64,000 nucleotides of DNA from Primulina eburnea. Its lineage: Eukaryota; Streptophyta; Magnoliopsida; Lamiales; Gesneriaceae. Position numbers and translations under genes: made by a program. Positions 61,101 through 64,000 of this stretch are shown here, one piece after another. The stretch spans positions 32,849,913-32,913,912 of the forward strand of contig NC_133106.1 of NCBI RefSeq assembly GCF_022965805.1, read 5' to 3'. Position 1 is the stretch's first letter. Every line of letters starts with the position of its first letter. The notes under the pieces are model-generated. The model was not told the DNA's origin, did no database searches, and saw nothing but the letters and a program-made list of their open reading frames with translations.

Positions 61101-64000
61101 TTGGAGTAAAAACTGAGAAATTTTTTACTTGTAAACTGAAACGTACAAAGTCATAATATTTTTGATAATGTTTGATAATTGTTTTGTTACACTCTTTACT
61201 GCTGTAAAACTTATGACTCATCTCAGGCGACTGTAAAATATATTTTTTACAGTTTGACTATGTATCCCACCCTCTCTTGTGCTTTTCCCTGAAAACTCTT
61301 CCTCTTCCTGCTCCAAACCATCATCCATAGCTGTCCTTCCTTGCTGAACCAAAAATCTAAGAAAAGATATACATATAAAGTTGGGGTCGTGGTGGAAGGT
61401 ATTTGAACTGATATTTCATTTATTCTTGTGTCAAATTTTGATGACATATCTACTTGGATGATGCTTTAAACAGTTATTTAAATGGTAGTGGCAGGACCTG
61501 GTAAAAAACTTCTTAAGAAGAGTGATTATTGAGCTCGTAACCTTTCTGAATCTGATGTTCTGTTGATTTTATTATTAGGTGGAGGATGTGGTGTCTCGTG
61601 CTGCTGATGGTAGCTCTGATCAAGAATTGGATTTTTTGTCCTTGCGCTCTCAGTTGGGTTCTTTGGCAGCTGTATGTTTTCTTCACTGTTTTTTTCCTTT
61701 TAAAAGCTCTTTGTTACTGTTTTTTGCCTTCACTTTTCTGAATGTGCTTGTAGATTGATTTGTTTGTGTTCCCTTACAGATTCTCCTATGCATTGATGTA
61801 TCAGCAGCATGTTCGAAGTTGCCTAAAATGTCTTTGAAGCTTCTGAATCAGGTATATAGACCAACCTTGCTTTTGCTGTGTTGTTAACCAGAGGTCTTAC
61901 TTCTAGAGGTTTGACTGCCTCCTTTTTTGAGTTGGATAATTCTCCAAGGTCACCTAAATTCCTAATGTATTTTTTGGTTGGAAGGTTTTTTGGGTGATGG
62001 GAGTGGCAATAGTTTATTTTATTGTTTTCAACATGGATTTCATCTTCAGCTACAGTAATGGTAGCTTGAAATTTGTCTCATTCTTTTATGATTTGCGAGG
62101 ATAAATTGATAATAGATGCTCCAGTTCTGGCTTGAGTTTAACTAAGTGAATATTTTTCATTAGGCTCAAGTTATGCTCTCTGAGATCTATCCTGGTAGTG
62201 CTCCAAAGATGGGATCAACTTACTGGGATCAAGTTCGCGAAGTGGCAATTATATCTATTGTTAAGCGTGTCCTTAAGCGTCTGTCCGAGCTCTCAGAACA
62301 GGTATGGATTAGTTATCTTGTTCTTATTTCCTTAATGATTAGTGGTAATAATGAATTGAAGATTGATGAGGGATGCTTCTTCCTTTTTATTGCCCTTTGA
62401 ACATGAGGAAATGACACTTACAGGATTGTTCTAAAAAAACTCGCTTAAGTGGTGCTTAATCTTGCTTAAGCCTAAACACGCTTATGCTCGATTTCAGATT
62501 CAGTTGATGTAACCAGAGCTTCATTTATCTTTTAAGTAGTTGCAAAGAGCTTGTCGGTCTTTTGTAACCTTTAACTTTAATTATTCTAATACAAGATCAT
62601 TTCTTATATAAAAAAAGAATTCGTCTTCTGCTTTCAACTTTAATATACAAGGTTTCATTAATTTTTGAATAAATATGTTTTATGAAAATAAATAACTATT
62701 GACTAGAAAGTCATCTATATTTTATTTAAAGATATGACACACTGATTGATAATGAGATATTTTTTATTACATTAGAATTCTATGGATTTGTAGGAAGCTA
62801 TTAAATATTGCACTTTTAGGACTTTTCTATCTTTTAGAACATATGCATTTGATTTTAATTTTATTGTATTTCTATCATTTTATTTAATACTCGACTAAAA
62901 ATAATTATTAAAATTATATTAAAAATTTAAATCGTTTTTTCAAAAAACTCCGACTAATTGTGCTTAATATTGCAATGCTTGATGTCAATGCTTCGCCCTT
63001 TTTAAAACCTTACTTATTAATGGAAATCCTTTCTGTACATTTATGTGTAGTGTTCTGTGGCTAGGTTACTTCAAGTTACCGCTCTATGCTGTTTCTATTT
63101 TTTGTTATACATCTCGATTTAAAAATAGTTCCGACATGGATGACTATGGGGTGGGTATGGGATGGGTTTTGGCCGATCCAAGACCCACACGCCAAGGAAA
63201 AATTGGACCCGACCCGAACCCGGGCAAGCACATCATTTTTAGTTTTAGTAAATACAACAATAAAAAAATCAAAAAATTAATATATTCATCAAAATTAAAT
63301 CCAAACCAAAACATTGTAGTAATAAATTAACAAGAAGAGACCAAAATTATGTGAATTGAAGTTGAGTATTAGGTTATTAATTATTTATATAATATAAAAT
63401 ATAAAATAATTATTAGTTTTATATATAACGGGGCAGGTACATTAAAACCCACGATCCTCTTCGGACCTGCTTCTAGATCCGAGGTCTAGACCTAGCCCGA
63501 AGAGGGAGGATTTATTATGGTCGGGAACGCAGTCCATTGCCATCCGTGTTTCCAAGTATTAATAGGGCAGTTCTAGGAATCTCAAACTTTGTCCATGATA
63601 TCAACTTTGTGAGCAGCAGATGAAGGCTACCCTTTTAAATTTGGATCATTTTCTTTCTTTGCATATAAATTGGATTGTTTTAGCTCTAATTCCCTTTAAT
63701 TATGATTAAATCTTTAGGAAAAATCTCCAGCTCTTCAGGCGATTTTTTCTGGAGAAGTGATACTTCCATTATCAAAGGAGTTTCAGAGAGAAGGAAACAA
63801 AGAACGTGCTCTTGTTATGCTGCATCAAATGATTGAGGATGCTCACAAGGGCAAGCGGCAGTTCCTTAGTGGTTAACTTTTTGCCTCCTATTTTCCTTTC
63901 TTAGAATTGTTGTTCTATCAACTTGCTATTTGAAGCTAAGGTGGTGATGTACAGATTTGTTGACAAGGCATTACATTTTTATTAATGAGTTCAGGTAAGC
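55151..64000 (+). CDS. ZFYVE26/spastizin-like protein, N-terminal part (runs off the window)
   Basis: Thirteen exons are visible: 55151-55983, 56218-56362, 56930-57208, 57791-57958, 58063-58278, 58446-58540, 58884-59055, 59916-60346, 60613-60736, 61579-61671, 61780-61851, 62164-62301, 63718-63871. Phases close throughout and give 973 residues so far. The gene continues past 64000. The start MEDKDTELLSRVTVNHLFLG and the helical, Leu-rich body (QFEAFRATLRSLRSRNADLA, ERQWRWKEALTVLRAAPSTL) match what I recall of the plant zinc finger FYVE domain-containing 26-like protein (At2g25730 type). Animal ZFYVE26 (spastizin) acts in endosome/lysosome function with spatacsin. The FYVE finger is C-terminal and therefore not in view, so the name rests on the N-terminal resemblance. 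The plant role is unknown to me. No internal stop or frameshift was seen. Confidence 0.85.
63120..63545. repeat. Probable transposon remnant in intron 12 of the ZFYVE26-like gene
   Basis: Intron 12 is 1.4 kb. It contains a GC-richer island with GGGGTGGGTATGGGATGGG near its left end, GACCCGACCCGAACCCGGGC near 63207-63227, and a second GC-rich patch at 63430-63505 (GGTCTAGACCTAGCCCG), separated by AT-rich DNA. G-rich and C-rich blocks of this kind are common in plant transposable elements. No target duplication was identified. Confidence 0.4.

Overview
This is nuclear DNA of a flowering plant, almost certainly a eudicot. Genes are split by GT-AG introns, intergenic DNA is very AT-rich with long (AT)n arrays, and the genes are plant families (BURP, YUCCA, bark storage protein, plant La). 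I lean towards an asterid, perhaps Lamiales, because the abundant GTGAGACGGTCTCAC-type repeat resembles repeats I associate with those genomes. That is a weak inference.

Six protein-coding genes can be modelled exon by exon, and all splice phases close. From left to right they are: a bark-storage-protein-like nucleoside phosphorylase (minus, 3.2-6.2 kb); a La RNA-binding protein (minus, 8.3-11.9 kb); an RD22-type BURP protein (minus, 14.3-16.7 kb); a YUC2/YUC6-type flavin monooxygenase of auxin synthesis (plus, 26.1-28.5 kb); a TauE/SafE-type membrane transporter (plus, 46.9-50.3 kb); and the 5' part of a large ZFYVE26/spastizin-like gene that runs off the right edge (plus, from 55.2 kb). A broken fragment of a mitochondrial ribosomal protein bL28m gene lies at 53.2-53.7 kb. 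The genes do not form a pathway. However, the pairs BURP(RD22)-YUC6 and TauE-ZFYVE26 are, from memory, also neighbours in Arabidopsis (At5g25610/At5g25620 and At2g25737/At2g25730), so the window looks like a preserved ancestral gene order.

The space between genes (12-14, 17-26, 28.6-46.9 and 50.3-55.1 kb) is repeat-dominated. The most striking component is a family of about 183-bp non-coding elements. I count 19 clear copies and two doubtful ones. Each has a GAGACGGTCTC palindrome near both ends, and 13 copies are flanked by 9-bp direct repeats (five perfect, the rest with one or two mismatches), which points to a Mutator-like MITE. One copy sits 57 bp from a splice acceptor inside the first gene. 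One is split by a PIF/Harbinger-like element with TAA target duplications, and about nine crowd into 40.0-46.2 kb. Other structures are two more TAA-type elements (one with a nested 168-bp insertion), a 223-bp inverted-repeat element just downstream of the YUC gene, several local tandem duplications, an ABBA-like repeat block at the left end, and nine AT-rich microsatellites.

I see no tRNA, rRNA, CRISPR array or intact autonomous transposon. I did not find a clearly new biochemical system. The MITE family and its insertion history are the most informative unexplained structure.
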